Shown piece after piece: positions 14,767 through 22,798 of a stretch of DNA of 34,067 bases (within the stretch, counting starts at the first letter, position 1; every line of letters begins with the position of its first letter). Origin of the DNA: Nitrosopumilaceae archaeon (GTDB lineage Archaea; Thermoproteota; Nitrososphaeria; Nitrososphaerales; Nitrosopumilaceae); NCBI GenBank assembly GCA_030041535.1, contig JASHNR010000013.1, positions 1 through 34,067 of the forward strand. The letters are read 5' to 3'. The notes under the pieces were generated by a model that was given only the letters and a program-made list of their open reading frames with translations, ran no database searches and was not told the origin of the DNA. The translations under genes were made by a program, and so were the position numbers.

Positions 14767-15765
14767 TCATGCAGTTTGTGCAGATGCCTTGAGTTCATAT
14801 GGAGGCCACTGATTGAAGAGCTCAGTTATCTCTTTCTTATCTGACGCATTAAGATATTTTCCATCAGACATTTGTGAGAACATTGTAATCTCTTCTTCGC
14901 TTACAACAGTAGGAAGCACTGACGAAACTCCATTATGGGATAAGAGAAACTTGATTGCAAGTTCGGTTATGTTCCATCCATATCGTTTTGCAATTGGCAT
15001 CAGTTGGTCAACCTTTTGAAGGGATTGTTTTACCCAATCACCGCTTCTCACAGAACGATGATCCTTTTCGCTAATCTTTGTGTCTGCCGTAACCTTGCCG
15101 GTTAGTATTCCAGAAGCATCAGGCACTCTGACAAGAATGCCCACGTTGTGTTTTTCACCCTGTTCTACCAGTATGTTTCCTGGATTTTGTTCCAAGATGT
15201 TATAGACTGTCTGGACTGCAGTAGTGTTTGTAAGATCCATTGCCTCAAGACCCTCTCTAGTCCATCCAATTGCAGGGCCTAGAGCAATTTGGTAGCTTTT
15301 GACAATGCCTTCTTTTACTTTCTTATCTAGATAATCAAATATCTGCTTGTCTCGAATAGTATTGATCTTAGGATTGTGTAAACCATAGACATCCAGATAG
15401 CCAGTTTGTAGCCTCTCCAGGCTCTTCTGCAAAGCAAATTCAGTAAATTCTGGAGTGAATTTCTGAGGAAGTTCTTTGTGGCCTATCTGTTCATTACTGT
15501 AAATGTCATATCCATATTTGGTAGATATCACAACCTCGTTTCTCATTCCAGAGAAGACTTCACCAATTAGTTGTTCACTCTTTCCTCTTCCATAGATATC
15601 CCCAGTCTCAAAATAATTAATTCCCAAATCATATGCATGTTTTAACAGTCGTTTAGCCTCATCATCCTCAATCTTCTTTCCCCACCAATCAAGACCCAGA
15701 GTCCAGGCTCCAAATCCTATCTCAGAGACCCTTATTCCACTCTTACCAAGTGTCCTGTACTTCAA
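14767..15765 (-). CDS. Aldo/keto reductase
   Basis: NADPH-dependent (beta/alpha)8-barrel oxidoreductase, 332 residues. The catalytic Tyr58 (GDIYGRGKSE), Lys83 (ISTKYGYDI) and His130 (YGLHNPK) of the family tetrad are present. The usual Asp five residues before the Tyr is Glu53 (YFETGDIY), an unusual replacement. The N-terminus MKYRTLGKSGIRVSEIGFG is typical. It starts with TTG overlapping the stop of the DUF1802 gene as TTGA, so it is the last gene of a three-gene operon with the DUF1802 and Cld-family proteins. The physiological substrate is unknown. Confidence 0.92.
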   Translation of the reverse strand: MKYRTLGKSGIRVSEIGFGAWTLGLDWWGKKIEDDEAKRLLKHAYDLGINYFETGDIYGRGKSEQLIGEVFSGMRNEVVISTKYGYDIYSNEQIGHKELPQKFTPEFTEFALQKSLERLQTGYLDVYGLHNPKINTIRDKQIFDYLDKKVKEGIVKSYQIALGPAIGWTREGLEAMDLTNTTAVQTVYNILEQNPGNILVEQGEKHNVGILVRVPDASGILTGKVTADTKISEKDHRSVRSGDWVKQSLQKVDQLMPIAKRYGWNITELAIKFLLSHNGVSSVLPTVVSEEEITMFSQMSDGKYLNASDKKEITELFNQWPPYELKASAQTA

Positions 15766-16310
15766 TTTACAATTCTCCTAAACTCTTCCAATTGTTGTTG
15801 TAATTCTGCATCATTCAAAACAGACTTTCCAGTCTCTGAATTTACATTTAATTCTATCCAAGATTTACATCCGTGGTAATCTGGTAAGACTGGCACCTCA
15901 GTTTCAGGAATCTTGAAAACCTTAAGAAAAACGACCTTCATTGGTTTTGACGGCATCCAGTTCATTCTTTCCACGATATAAGAGTCGCTCCAAATGTGAA
16001 ATGGTGATAGTTGCTCTATTTTTTCAATTGAAGAAATATCACACTCCTCAATTACTTGTGCAATAGAGGTAATTCTGTTGTATCCTTCCTTGGGTTTGCT
16101 TTCTCTTACATCAGCAAGATATCCGTAATATTGCGATTTTAATGATGTGTTGTCCTGATGTTCATAAGTTGGAAACAGTGCAAACTTTGTTGCCTCAACT
16201 CTAAATCCTGACTTGGTCTCAAGAATTCCACCCTTTCTCAATAAGACAGTCTGGTTTCCGTTCTCAAGTGCTTTTACTACAGTTGCCCATTCCTTTAATG
16301 CCTTCATCAT
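15762..16310 (-). CDS. DUF1802 family protein
   Basis: Protein of unknown function. The family pattern is easy to see: ALKEWATVVKALENGNQTVLL at the start, RKGGILE, and LFPTYEHQDN, with a long C-terminal region including FKIPETEVPVLPDYHGCKSW. The ATG at 16310 overlaps the Cld-family stop as ATGA and gives 182 residues. An upstream TTG at 16352 would add residues not found in the family and would overlap the preceding gene by 46 bases. It is the middle gene of a Cld-DUF1802-aldo/keto reductase operon, joined on both sides by four-base overlaps, so a linked function is likely. Confidence in the family is good; the role is unknown. Confidence 0.85.
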   Translation of the reverse strand: MMKALKEWATVVKALENGNQTVLLRKGGILETKSGFRVEATKFALFPTYEHQDNTSLKSQYYGYLADVRESKPKEGYNRITSIAQVIEECDISSIEKIEQLSPFHIWSDSYIVERMNWMPSKPMKVVFLKVFKIPETEVPVLPDYHGCKSWIELNVNSETGKSVLNDAELQQQLEEFRRIVN

Positions 16311-16978
16311 CCAAGACTCCTTATCAGTGAGATAAGGTCTTTTTTCACACAAACTATCATTGGTGTATCAACTTGTACATATTCGCTGACTCGAGTCTCT
16401 CTTAGATCCATTATCAAGTCCTGAAACTTGTCCAAGTTATCAGTTTCAAATGCAAGCATAAAATCTTCATCGTGTATTCCAAAAGAGTATGTTGTGTTCA
16501 AATTTACTTCGGGGTATTTTTGTCCAACTGCAATGTGTTCTGACATCAACTCTTTTCTTTTTTCAAGTGGAAGAAGATACCATCCTCTAGTTTTGATAAA
16601 CGGATATACTATGACATATTTTTTCTGTTCTTCTCCACCAAGCCAGCCGCGCGTTGTTGCGTTTTTTGTATATACTGATGGTCTTGTGCATGAAAGATAA
16701 ACATGTGTTGGAATTATGTATTTTCCAAAAACTGTCAAGTATAATTTTGAGGCTACATCTTGTATCTTCTCAACAGATTCTGATGCAAACCACAACAAGA
16801 ATTCTGCGTCATCTCGTAACCCAAGAGTAGAATATGACCTATAAGGTATTTGTGAATTTTTTAATATGATTTCCACTTCTTTTGCAGACTCATCTTTTGC
16901 AAGGTCAGCCATCCAGCGCCATTTTGGATCAACCTTAAAGAACGAGAAATTAAAAAATGTCCTTGGTTGTTCGCTCAT
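16307..16978 (-). CDS. Chlorite-dismutase-family heme protein (HemQ-like)
   Basis: Ferredoxin-like dimeric heme-binding fold of the Cld/HemQ/DyP superfamily, 223 residues. The YPFIKTRGWYLLP segment (125-137), the proximal heme-ligand His148 in MSEHIAVGQ and TTYSFGIHDEDFMLAFE (162-178) match the family. Chlorite dismutases have an arginine 13 residues after the proximal His and HemQ a glutamine; here that residue is Asn161. Chlorite dismutation is therefore unlikely. Tyr125 matches the tyrosine used by coproheme decarboxylase, but no coproporphyrin-branch genes are present. A heme-binding or heme-processing role is the best inference. The ATG at 16978 is 26 bases after a TATA box, at the head of a three-gene operon. 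Confidence 0.88.
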   Translation of the reverse strand: MSEQPRTFFNFSFFKVDPKWRWMADLAKDESAKEVEIILKNSQIPYRSYSTLGLRDDAEFLLWFASESVEKIQDVASKLYLTVFGKYIIPTHVYLSCTRPSVYTKNATTRGWLGGEEQKKYVIVYPFIKTRGWYLLPLEKRKELMSEHIAVGQKYPEVNLNTTYSFGIHDEDFMLAFETDNLDKFQDLIMDLRETRVSEYVQVDTPMIVCVKKDLISLIRSLG

Positions 16979-16998
16979 GTCGTCTTGATTTATTGATG

Positions 16999-17010
16999 GT
17001 TATTTAAAAT
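16999..17010. promoter_or_regulatory. TATA box between the Cld-family operon and the small membrane gene
   Basis: GTTATTTAAAAT, with a near-symmetric TATTTAAAAT core. It sits 26 bases from the Cld-family ATG (16978, minus strand) and could also serve the plus-strand small membrane protein at 17061. Confidence 0.5.
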
Positions 17011-17060
17011 CTAATCACTGTATTCATGGCTTGCAAATAGGTATCAGCGTTCCCGATAGA

Positions 17061-17201
17061 ATGAATAATATGTTAATTAAAGCACGACCAAGAGTAACCA
17101 AAATGAGTAGGAAAAAAGTATTAACGATTGTATTAGGCTCTATTTTTGGGGCTTTCATAATAACGATGATCGTCATGGTATGGAGCGCATATTCTTCGTG
17201 A
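17061..17201 (+). CDS. Small single-span membrane protein
   Basis: A 46-residue ORF, with a shorter form of 32 residues from the ATG at 17103 (MSRKKVLTIV). A basic N-terminal part is followed by one hydrophobic span (VLTIVLGSIFGAFIITMIV) and a short polar tail MVWSAYSS. The positive-inside rule puts the N-terminus in the cytoplasm. The minus strand is also open here for 61 residues, but its product does not look like a protein. Function unknown. It may use the TATA sequence at 16999-17010. Confidence 0.5.
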   Translation: MNNMLIKARPRVTKMSRKKVLTIVLGSIFGAFIITMIVMVWSAYSS

Positions 17202-17252
17202 TCATGCATCGTTTATTCAGATATTAGAAATAGTTAAAAACAAACCCATTGG

Positions 17253-17645
17253 TTGGATGGTCGGGGATGGGAGATCACCAGTTTTCCAGACATTGTAAAT
17301 AAAATTTTAGCAATAGACGATGCTATGCGTCATGTAGGAATTATAGACAATAAAGGAAAGATAATCCTATCCAAAATGAAGGAAAACAAAATTGCTCTGC
17401 ATAATACAGAGCAAAAGGCTCGTATCTCTTATGACTTGTTTTTGTTAAAACAAATGTTTGATGTATTTGATGAAACTTTAGGAAAAACAAGTATGATACA
17501 TTTAGTGAGGGAGAAAATTCATTTATTGATATTTTACATTTCATATGGACTAATTTATGTAACGTGTGAGCCTAACATGGAACCGTATAAAGTCACAGAG
17601 ATCTCAATTAAAATTCAGGAGATCATTAGTAAGGACATTTACTAA
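17253..17645 (+). CDS. Hypothetical protein, roadblock/DUF6659-like
   Basis: A 130-residue protein with a pattern resembling small thaumarchaeal proteins of roadblock/LC7-like fold: a helix with NKILAIDDAMRHVGII, the turn DNKGKIILSK, a charged helical middle, and a hydrophobic strand pair LLIFYISYGLIYVTCEP before a C-terminal helix. I match it to DUF6659 only from memory of the pattern, so the family is uncertain. The start is TTG 17253 with a TAGTTAAAAA box about 20 bases upstream; no ATG fits before residue 25. It stands alone. Function unknown. Confidence 0.65.
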   Translation: MDGRGWEITSFPDIVNKILAIDDAMRHVGIIDNKGKIILSKMKENKIALHNTEQKARISYDLFLLKQMFDVFDETLGKTSMIHLVREKIHLLIFYISYGLIYVTCEPNMEPYKVTEISIKIQEIISKDIY

Positions 17646-17683
17646 CGTACAATGTTGAGAGATTGTTGATATGCCTTAGCAGA

Positions 17684-17693
17684 TCTTTTATAT
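17684..17693 (+). promoter_or_regulatory. TATA box for the OB-fold gene
   Basis: TCTTTTATAT, about 43 bases before the ATG at 17732, predicting a short leader of about 17 bases. Confidence 0.5.
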
Positions 17694-17731
17694 CAAAACA
17701 CTTATTATTTGAACCCGAAAAATTTTACTAA

Positions 17732-18031
17732 ATGCCAAACATAGGCCAACTCAACAAACCACAAAACAGGTTAGAGCCTGTTGAAGGAGTCATAGGTAGC
17801 ATAAGCGAACCAAGAACTGTAAACCTCAAGACAGGTGGACAGGCCCAAGTTGCAGATGCGATGCTAAAAGATGACACCGGGGAGATCAAGCTTACCTTAT
17901 GGGATGCACAGATCAAGATGGTAAAACAGGGTTCAAAGATCAGAATTGAAAACGGATACATCTCTACATTTAGAGGAGAAAATTCTCTTAACGTAGGCAA
18001 GTACGGTAAACTCGAAGTATTAGAATTCTAG
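17732..18031 (+). CDS. Single-domain OB-fold nucleic-acid-binding protein (RPA/SSB-like)
   Basis: The 99-residue protein is one OB fold of the archaeal RPA/SSB type: VEGVIGSISEPRTVNLKTGG, VADAMLKDDTGEIKLTLWDAQ (the classic D-x-T-G-x-I-x-x-x-x-W segment) and a last part with GSKIRIENGYISTFRG...LNVGKYGKLEV. It probably binds single-stranded DNA or RNA. It has none of the zinc finger or multiple OB folds of full RPA, so it could be an accessory SSB. It is monocistronic and overlaps the convergent membrane-protein gene by four bases. Confidence 0.85.
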   Translation: MPNIGQLNKPQNRLEPVEGVIGSISEPRTVNLKTGGQAQVADAMLKDDTGEIKLTLWDAQIKMVKQGSKIRIENGYISTFRGENSLNVGKYGKLEVLEF

Positions 18032-18633
18032 ATATACCTAGACTGATTCCTGTTCTTTTTCCAATCTATTACGCCAAGTATTATTCCAGCAATAATTGCA
18101 ATTATCCCAATTATCAACATAAAGCCTGCAGCCGCAAGAGGCACGATATTTTGATTAAATGGCGAATTTGGATCAGTTAGCGCCTTTGACTTTTCTGGAT
18201 CCTCTGTAAACATTGCCTCTACTGTTACTGACGCGTTACCCATGTTTTCTACATTGAAGCTATACGTATCCACCTTTGGTATCATGAATGACTTGATGAA
18301 TATTGGCTCTCCTTCTTCAAAAGAACCAAATTTATCACCAAAGATATTGGTAACATTTACTGCAACTTTGTCATCTGGTTTGTAATCTGTCATGTAAAGA
18401 CCCCACATTAATGGAACCTGAGATGATGAAGTAGTATGGGAAAATGTATATGCATTACCAGGATCAATTGTTTCTTTTTCTGATACTTCATCAAACATGT
18501 TTTCTGGTGACGGAAAAAACCCGCCCTTACCAGAATTTATACCCGCTCTTTCCATAACAGAATAAGACATTACAAAAGCAACAGCTATCAGCGCCACACC
18601 TATAATCATTACAATCGGTCCACGTTTTTTCAT
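18028..18633 (-). CDS. Two-span membrane protein with extracytoplasmic domain
   Basis: The 201-residue protein has an N-terminal span after a basic start (PIVMIIGVALIAVAFVMSY, about 6-24) and a C-terminal span (PLAAAGFMLIIGIIAIIAGI, about 167-186) followed by a basic tail KKNRNQSRYI. The 140 residues between are polar and probably beta-rich, outside the membrane. This layout is common in thaumarchaeal surface proteins. I recognise no enzyme motif. It starts one base after the stop of the PAC2 gene and is probably cotranscribed with it. Confidence 0.75.
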   Translation of the reverse strand: MKKRGPIVMIIGVALIAVAFVMSYSVMERAGINSGKGGFFPSPENMFDEVSEKETIDPGNAYTFSHTTSSSQVPLMWGLYMTDYKPDDKVAVNVTNIFGDKFGSFEEGEPIFIKSFMIPKVDTYSFNVENMGNASVTVEAMFTEDPEKSKALTDPNSPFNQNIVPLAAAGFMLIIGIIAIIAGIILGVIDWKKNRNQSRYI

Positions 18634-18634
18634 T

Positions 18635-19411
18635 TCAGCTGATATACCCTAGTCTTCTATCATGCTGTGATATGGGTAGTGATTCCGGCGAGGATCTACC
18701 ACCCATTTGTTCCTCAATTGATTTAACAAGTTGTTCTGTATCTTGTGCCTTTTTTGAAATGCCAACTAGATCTAGTTTGAGGCCAAGCATTTTGGCAAGA
18801 GTTTCAATGACAGCTTTTGATGCCTTTGCATCAACTACATACCCTGAAGTTTCCCCAAGCAGACAAACACCTGTTATGTTCTTTCTCTTTCCCACTCCAA
18901 TTATCAACCCATTCATTCCAGTAATACTTCCACTATTCATTGTATGAATTTCATATTTTGGAAATTCTTTTACTATTTCAGACGAAGTGCTTGTTCCATA
19001 AACCCTTTGAGTTTTTGTAAATGCTCCTGTGATATATGCAGCAAGTGTATAGATCGTCTTCACACCAAGTTTTTCACAAAGCTTGGTTATCTCATCTGCC
19101 ATCTCATACTCGCTTTCTGGGCTAACAGGTTGAGCATCTCCGCTGAGAAGAACAAGATCACATGATTTACTCTTGCAATAGTATAACGTATTTTTCATGA
19201 GGTCTGCAGTGCCATCGAATTGAATCAAGACTTGAGGAGGAAATGATGATGAAAAGATGTTTGCAAATGGAATTCCCTTCAATTCCTCAATTAGATGATC
19301 AACGGCAAGCTTTCCAACATATCCACTTCCCGGCAGACCGCAGATTAGTGAAGGGTTCTTGAGTTTTGGAATCTCGGTTACTTCCACAATGATTCTGTTA
19401 GGAAGCGACAT
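18635..19411 (-). CDS. PAC2 family protein (proteasome assembly chaperone-like)
   Basis: Archaeal member of the PAC2/PbaB family of proteasome assembly chaperones and related ATP-grasp-associated proteins. Features are SLICGLPGSGYVGKLAVDHL near residues 22-41, LVLLSGDAQPVSPESEYEMADEI around 87-109, YTLAAYITGAF, and a C-terminal region with GVCLLGETSGYVVDAKAS. The last 35 residues are Ser- and Gln-rich and probably flexible. The length of 258 residues is typical. The assembly-chaperone role is known for some relatives and only inferred here. It precedes a two-span membrane protein gene by one base. Confidence 0.85.
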   Translation of the reverse strand: MSLPNRIIVEVTEIPKLKNPSLICGLPGSGYVGKLAVDHLIEELKGIPFANIFSSSFPPQVLIQFDGTADLMKNTLYYCKSKSCDLVLLSGDAQPVSPESEYEMADEITKLCEKLGVKTIYTLAAYITGAFTKTQRVYGTSTSSEIVKEFPKYEIHTMNSGSITGMNGLIIGVGKRKNITGVCLLGETSGYVVDAKASKAVIETLAKMLGLKLDLVGISKKAQDTEQLVKSIEEQMGGRSSPESLPISQHDRRLGYIS

Positions 19412-19457
19412 AGCTTACGGAAAAAAAGTTATTCAATATTAATGAAGCGTGGGATTA

Positions 19458-20330
19458 CTATCTTCGTTTTGATTTTGATCTTCGTGCTTTTGCCTTTCTT
19501 TTTGTTATTTTTCTCTTTACTGTCTTTCTCCTTACTACTTTTCTTGCTACCTTTCTTTTTGCCTTTTTAGTTCGTGTATTTGCTCTTCTTGTTTTCTTTC
19601 CCGTAGATTTCTTTGTCTTTTTTTTGACCGCTCTTCGTTTTTTGACTCTTTTTGATTTTCTAGATTTTTTCTTTGCGTTTCTTGCTGCTTTTCTCCTCTG
19701 AGCCATGACCTCTTCCAATCTCTTCTCCACGGATTGCAACGCCTTGGCTGTTTGAGCTTCTCTTTTAATCAAAGATTGAACTCTTGGTCGTAGCACCAAC
19801 TCTGCTTGCTCGCTAGATTTTAGCTGTTCAAGCAATCCAGGTTTAGCATGAGCTTGTTTCTTTAACTGCGAATCAAGCTTTGTTTTTTCCTTTTGTAAAC
19901 TCTCAATTTGTTTGGCAAGTCTGGTCTCTGCCGATTCACGTTCCTTTAATTGCGCATGTAATTCAAGTATCTTTTCATCGATGAATTTTAACCTCTCTTG
20001 TGCAGATGCCTTTTCTTCTGGTCCGCCATACTCACTTTGCTGCTTTGCGCTATCTTGTGCATCTTGTTCATGTCTTAATCGTTCTTCAGCTGCAATCTTG
20101 AGCCTAGATATGCTCTCCTTTTGCGCCATGTATTGATTCAACAGTTGTGCCACATGCCCAATTTGCCTGGCTAAAAATTCATTTTTTCTTACTAAAGATG
20201 CAAGTCCTGACGATGACCTCCTTTTCTTCGAAAGTACCTCTTTTAGATTATTCTCACTTTTTCTGCGTAATTTTGCAACCTCAATTTTCTTTACTTTATA
20301 TGATTTAGTGAGTGTCTCCAAGGATGCCAT
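19458..20330 (-). CDS. Coiled-coil protein with a histone H1-like basic tail
   Basis: A 290-residue protein in two parts. Residues about 1-215 form a long coiled coil rich in Lys, Glu, Gln and Leu, with few breaks. Residues about 222-290 are almost entirely Lys and Arg with Thr, Ala, Val and Ser (for example KKSTGKKTRRANTRTKKAKR), resembling the C-terminal domain of eukaryotic linker histone H1. No enzymatic motif is present. The tail should bind DNA or RNA; the coiled coil would dimerise it. A chromatin-organising or nucleic-acid-bridging role is an inference. It is divergent from the small ORF at 20490. Confidence 0.8.
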   Translation of the reverse strand: MASLETLTKSYKVKKIEVAKLRRKSENNLKEVLSKKRRSSSGLASLVRKNEFLARQIGHVAQLLNQYMAQKESISRLKIAAEERLRHEQDAQDSAKQQSEYGGPEEKASAQERLKFIDEKILELHAQLKERESAETRLAKQIESLQKEKTKLDSQLKKQAHAKPGLLEQLKSSEQAELVLRPRVQSLIKREAQTAKALQSVEKRLEEVMAQRRKAARNAKKKSRKSKRVKKRRAVKKKTKKSTGKKTRRANTRTKKAKRKVARKVVRRKTVKRKITKRKAKARRSKSKRR

Positions 20331-20489
20331 GCGTTCTAGAGCCTTTGTAATCGATTAAGTTTTTGTTATGATCAGGATTTGACATAAGAGTTAATATTTT
20401 TTACATATTTTCTAGATTTTTTCGTAAAATTTTAAACACGATCAGAAATAGAGCAGGTAGATTTTATTTGGCATTAACAGGAAAAATGC

Positions 20490-20801
20490 ATGGAATTTCA
20501 CCCATCACAGATACCCGTTTCTAAAACATTCGAGATTGAAAATGAGACCATGGCACCTGATATTGCAGCTGAAATGGTCAAGTTGGGATTTTCAGCACAG
20601 AAAGGAGGATTCAAAGTAATTATGACTAAAGATAAAGACATAGCAAGAAAAATTGGGTTTACAATTATGAATGAGCTTAACATGGATCTACGAAAGGCAA
20701 AACAAGAGCGCGACGTAAGATATTGGATCTACAGTCATGATCAAGATCATTTTGCAATGGTATTGATAAGCTCGCGGGTGTTAAGTTCCCTGGGTTTCTG
20801 A
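20490..20801 (+). CDS. Hypothetical protein, 103 residues
   Basis: A mixed alpha/beta small protein without recognised motif: an acidic start (FEIENETMAPDIAAEMVKLGF), a central Lys-rich part (FKVIMTKDKDIARKIGF) and a C-terminal RDVRYWIYSHDQDHFAMVL. It starts with ATG and is preceded by an AAAATTTTAAAC box at 20427-20438. It overlaps the convergent PAP2-like gene by 21 bases, a larger overlap than its neighbours show. The reading frame looks coding, but function is unknown. Confidence 0.6.
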   Translation: MEFHPSQIPVSKTFEIENETMAPDIAAEMVKLGFSAQKGGFKVIMTKDKDIARKIGFTIMNELNMDLRKAKQERDVRYWIYSHDQDHFAMVLISSRVLSSLGF

Positions 20802-21482
20802 TTTATCAAAGATAAGCTCGATCTTGAGCTTTTTTGACATTATATCTGCCAACAAGATGCCAAGTACTGCCCCCGCAATGACTGTTGTTGGATATTCCTG
20901 TAGCAGATATAATCTGCTAATTGAGACAAGAATTGGATATAGCCATATCAAGTGCCATCCTTTAGGAAATCTTCTTGATAATGCATATCCCACAATGAAT
21001 GCAAAGATTGTTGTTCGTACTGTGTGACCAGCTGGAAATGTGCCATCTATCTGGCATGGAACTCCAACATCGGCCCCAGATTCTATCGATAAATGCGTTC
21101 CCAGAAACACAAGGTCTGGTTTCTCATATCCTGTGTAGCATCGCATGTATGCTGCAGCTATGGTTCCTATCAACAGCGAAAGAAGAAGTATCAGGCCCAG
21201 GCGCCTGGTCCTTTTCATTATAAAAAGTACTATGGCAACAAATATCGGATACATGACCCAACCAATCTCTGAAAAGATCTGCATAGTAAGATCCACAGTA
21301 GTGTTTCCCGCTAGTTTTTGCAATGAATTTTCAAAGACAGTATCCTGATAGAGCAGAATTTTTGCACTTGCTAGATATACAAGCACAAAAAATGACAATG
21401 TCAGAAGGAAAAATGTTCTACTTCTTACATCAAAAAGCCACTTTTGCAAAGAAAGATCCTCCTTGTATTGACATGTATACAT
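20781..21482 (-). CDS. PAP2-like integral membrane phosphatase family protein
   Basis: The 233-residue protein has about six hydrophobic spans and the PAP2 layout. The central motif keeps the catalytic His in FPAGHTVRT. The other two family motifs have changed. The first reads RCYTGYEKPD instead of K-x6-RP, and the third reads SRLYLLQEYPTT, where the usual His and Asp are Glu and Thr. Lipid phosphatase activity is therefore doubtful and a changed substrate or a non-catalytic role is possible. The start is ATG 21482. Convergent with the small ORF at 20490. Confidence 0.8.
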   Translation of the reverse strand: MYTCQYKEDLSLQKWLFDVRSRTFFLLTLSFFVLVYLASAKILLYQDTVFENSLQKLAGNTTVDLTMQIFSEIGWVMYPIFVAIVLFIMKRTRRLGLILLLSLLIGTIAAAYMRCYTGYEKPDLVFLGTHLSIESGADVGVPCQIDGTFPAGHTVRTTIFAFIVGYALSRRFPKGWHLIWLYPILVSISRLYLLQEYPTTVIAGAVLGILLADIMSKKLKIELIFDKSETQGT

Positions 21483-21559
21483 TGATCGAAAGGGCAGTCC
21501 ATATTAAAATGCCATCAATTATTCTAGAAGATTCTACATGATCCATTACATGACTAAAA

Positions 21560-21568
21560 GATTTTAAC
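21560..21568 (+). promoter_or_regulatory. TATA-like box for pgk
   Basis: GATTTTAAC centred near 21564, 26 bases before the GTG at 21590. It predicts a leaderless pgk message that starts at a GTG. Confidence 0.5.
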
Positions 21569-21589
21569 CAACCCTAAGAAAGGATCGCC

Positions 21590-22798
21590 GTGAGAATCCT
21601 CACTCTTGATGATTTTGATATTAAAGGCAAGACTGTCTTTTTGCGTGTAGACATGAATTGTCCAATAGATCCTGCTACCATGAAGATAATTGAGACAAGT
21701 AGGATCAAGGAGTCTACCGAATCCCTCAAAGATTTGGAGGGGGCAAAGGTTGTGATTGCATCACACCAAGGAAGAGTCGGTAACAAGGATTACACGGGGA
21801 TGGAAAATCATGCCAAAGTTTTAGAACAGATTCTGGGCCGCAAAATAAAATATGTCGAGGATGTCATTGGATCGGCAGCTCAAAATGAAATTAAAAATAT
21901 GAAAGAGGGGGACATAATCTTGCTTGATAACTTGAGACTTTGTGCTGAAGAGAATTATGAGTTCTTGTCTCCTGATGCGTCACAAACTATCATGGTAACT
22001 CGACTCTCCAAATTGTTTGATCTGTGTGTTCTGGATTCTTTTCCAAGTTCGCACCGATCTCATCCATCAATCATAGGATTTGCACATGTTCTTCCTGCAT
22101 GTGCTGGAAGACTAGTAGAACGCGAAGTAAGAAAACTTGATGAGATAATGACTATTACAAAAGGGCCTCATGTTCTAGTCCTTGGAGGATCAAAGGTAAT
22201 TGATAGGCTTGAGGCAATAAAGGAATTGATTCAAAATGGACGAGCTGATCAAGTACTGCTTACTGGTGTAATAGCAAATGTGTTTCTAAGAGCACAGGGA
22301 AGAATCAAGTTTCCACTAGGAATAAAAAGAGAAGATGAGGTTGTACAAAAGGCCCATTCTCTCATAGGAGAATATCCTGATGTCTTTTCGGTTCCAGTAG
22401 ATATTGCAGTAGAAAGAAACGGAAAGAGAGTAGAGATAGATGTTCGTGAGCTTATCAAGGGCGATAACATATTTGACCTAGGTCCAAAGACGGTTGAGTA
22501 TTATCTCAAATCAATACAAGGTGCAGGCACCGTATTCATGAGTGGTCCTGCCGGATTTTTTGAAAACGAGAATTTCAAGTTTGGAACAGAATCTCTTCTC
22601 AGGGGAGTAGCTGACTCTTTTGCCACAACCATAGTAAGTGGAGGTCACTTAACAGCAGCCCTGAAAAGATATGGTCTGGCAGAGAAGATCAACCATATTA
22701 GTACTGCTGGTGGTGCGCTAGTATTGTATTTGACTGGTGCAAAGCTCCCAATGATTCAAGCATTAGAAGAAGCAGCTGTAAGATGCAGAGCTAAATAG
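21590..22798 (+). CDS. pgk: Phosphoglycerate kinase
   Basis: Transfers phosphate between 1,3-bisphosphoglycerate and ADP; in autotrophic thaumarchaea it would run mainly in the gluconeogenic direction. Archaeal PGK features are visible: FLRVDMNCPIDP near the N-terminus, the archaeal version ASHQGRVGN of the SHLGRP loop, the acidic-to-hinge region LVEREVRKLDEI, LVLGGSKVIDRLEAI at the start of the nucleotide domain, MSGPAGFFENENFKFGT, and VSGGHLTAAL followed by STAGGAL, which form the phosphate-binding end. Length 402 residues. The start is GTG 21590. Its 3' end overlaps the convergent zinc-ribbon gene by eight bases. Confidence 0.96.
   Translation: MRILTLDDFDIKGKTVFLRVDMNCPIDPATMKIIETSRIKESTESLKDLEGAKVVIASHQGRVGNKDYTGMENHAKVLEQILGRKIKYVEDVIGSAAQNEIKNMKEGDIILLDNLRLCAEENYEFLSPDASQTIMVTRLSKLFDLCVLDSFPSSHRSHPSIIGFAHVLPACAGRLVEREVRKLDEIMTITKGPHVLVLGGSKVIDRLEAIKELIQNGRADQVLLTGVIANVFLRAQGRIKFPLGIKREDEVVQKAHSLIGEYPDVFSVPVDIAVERNGKRVEIDVRELIKGDNIFDLGPKTVEYYLKSIQGAGTVFMSGPAGFFENENFKFGTESLLRGVADSFATTIVSGGHLTAALKRYGLAEKINHISTAGGALVLYLTGAKLPMIQALEEAAVRCRAK

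Noticed and set aside
17024-17209. 61-residue minus-strand ORF
   Set aside because: It overlaps the small membrane protein on the plus strand. Its product lacks a sensible pattern, while the plus-strand frame has a basic N-terminus followed by one clear span.
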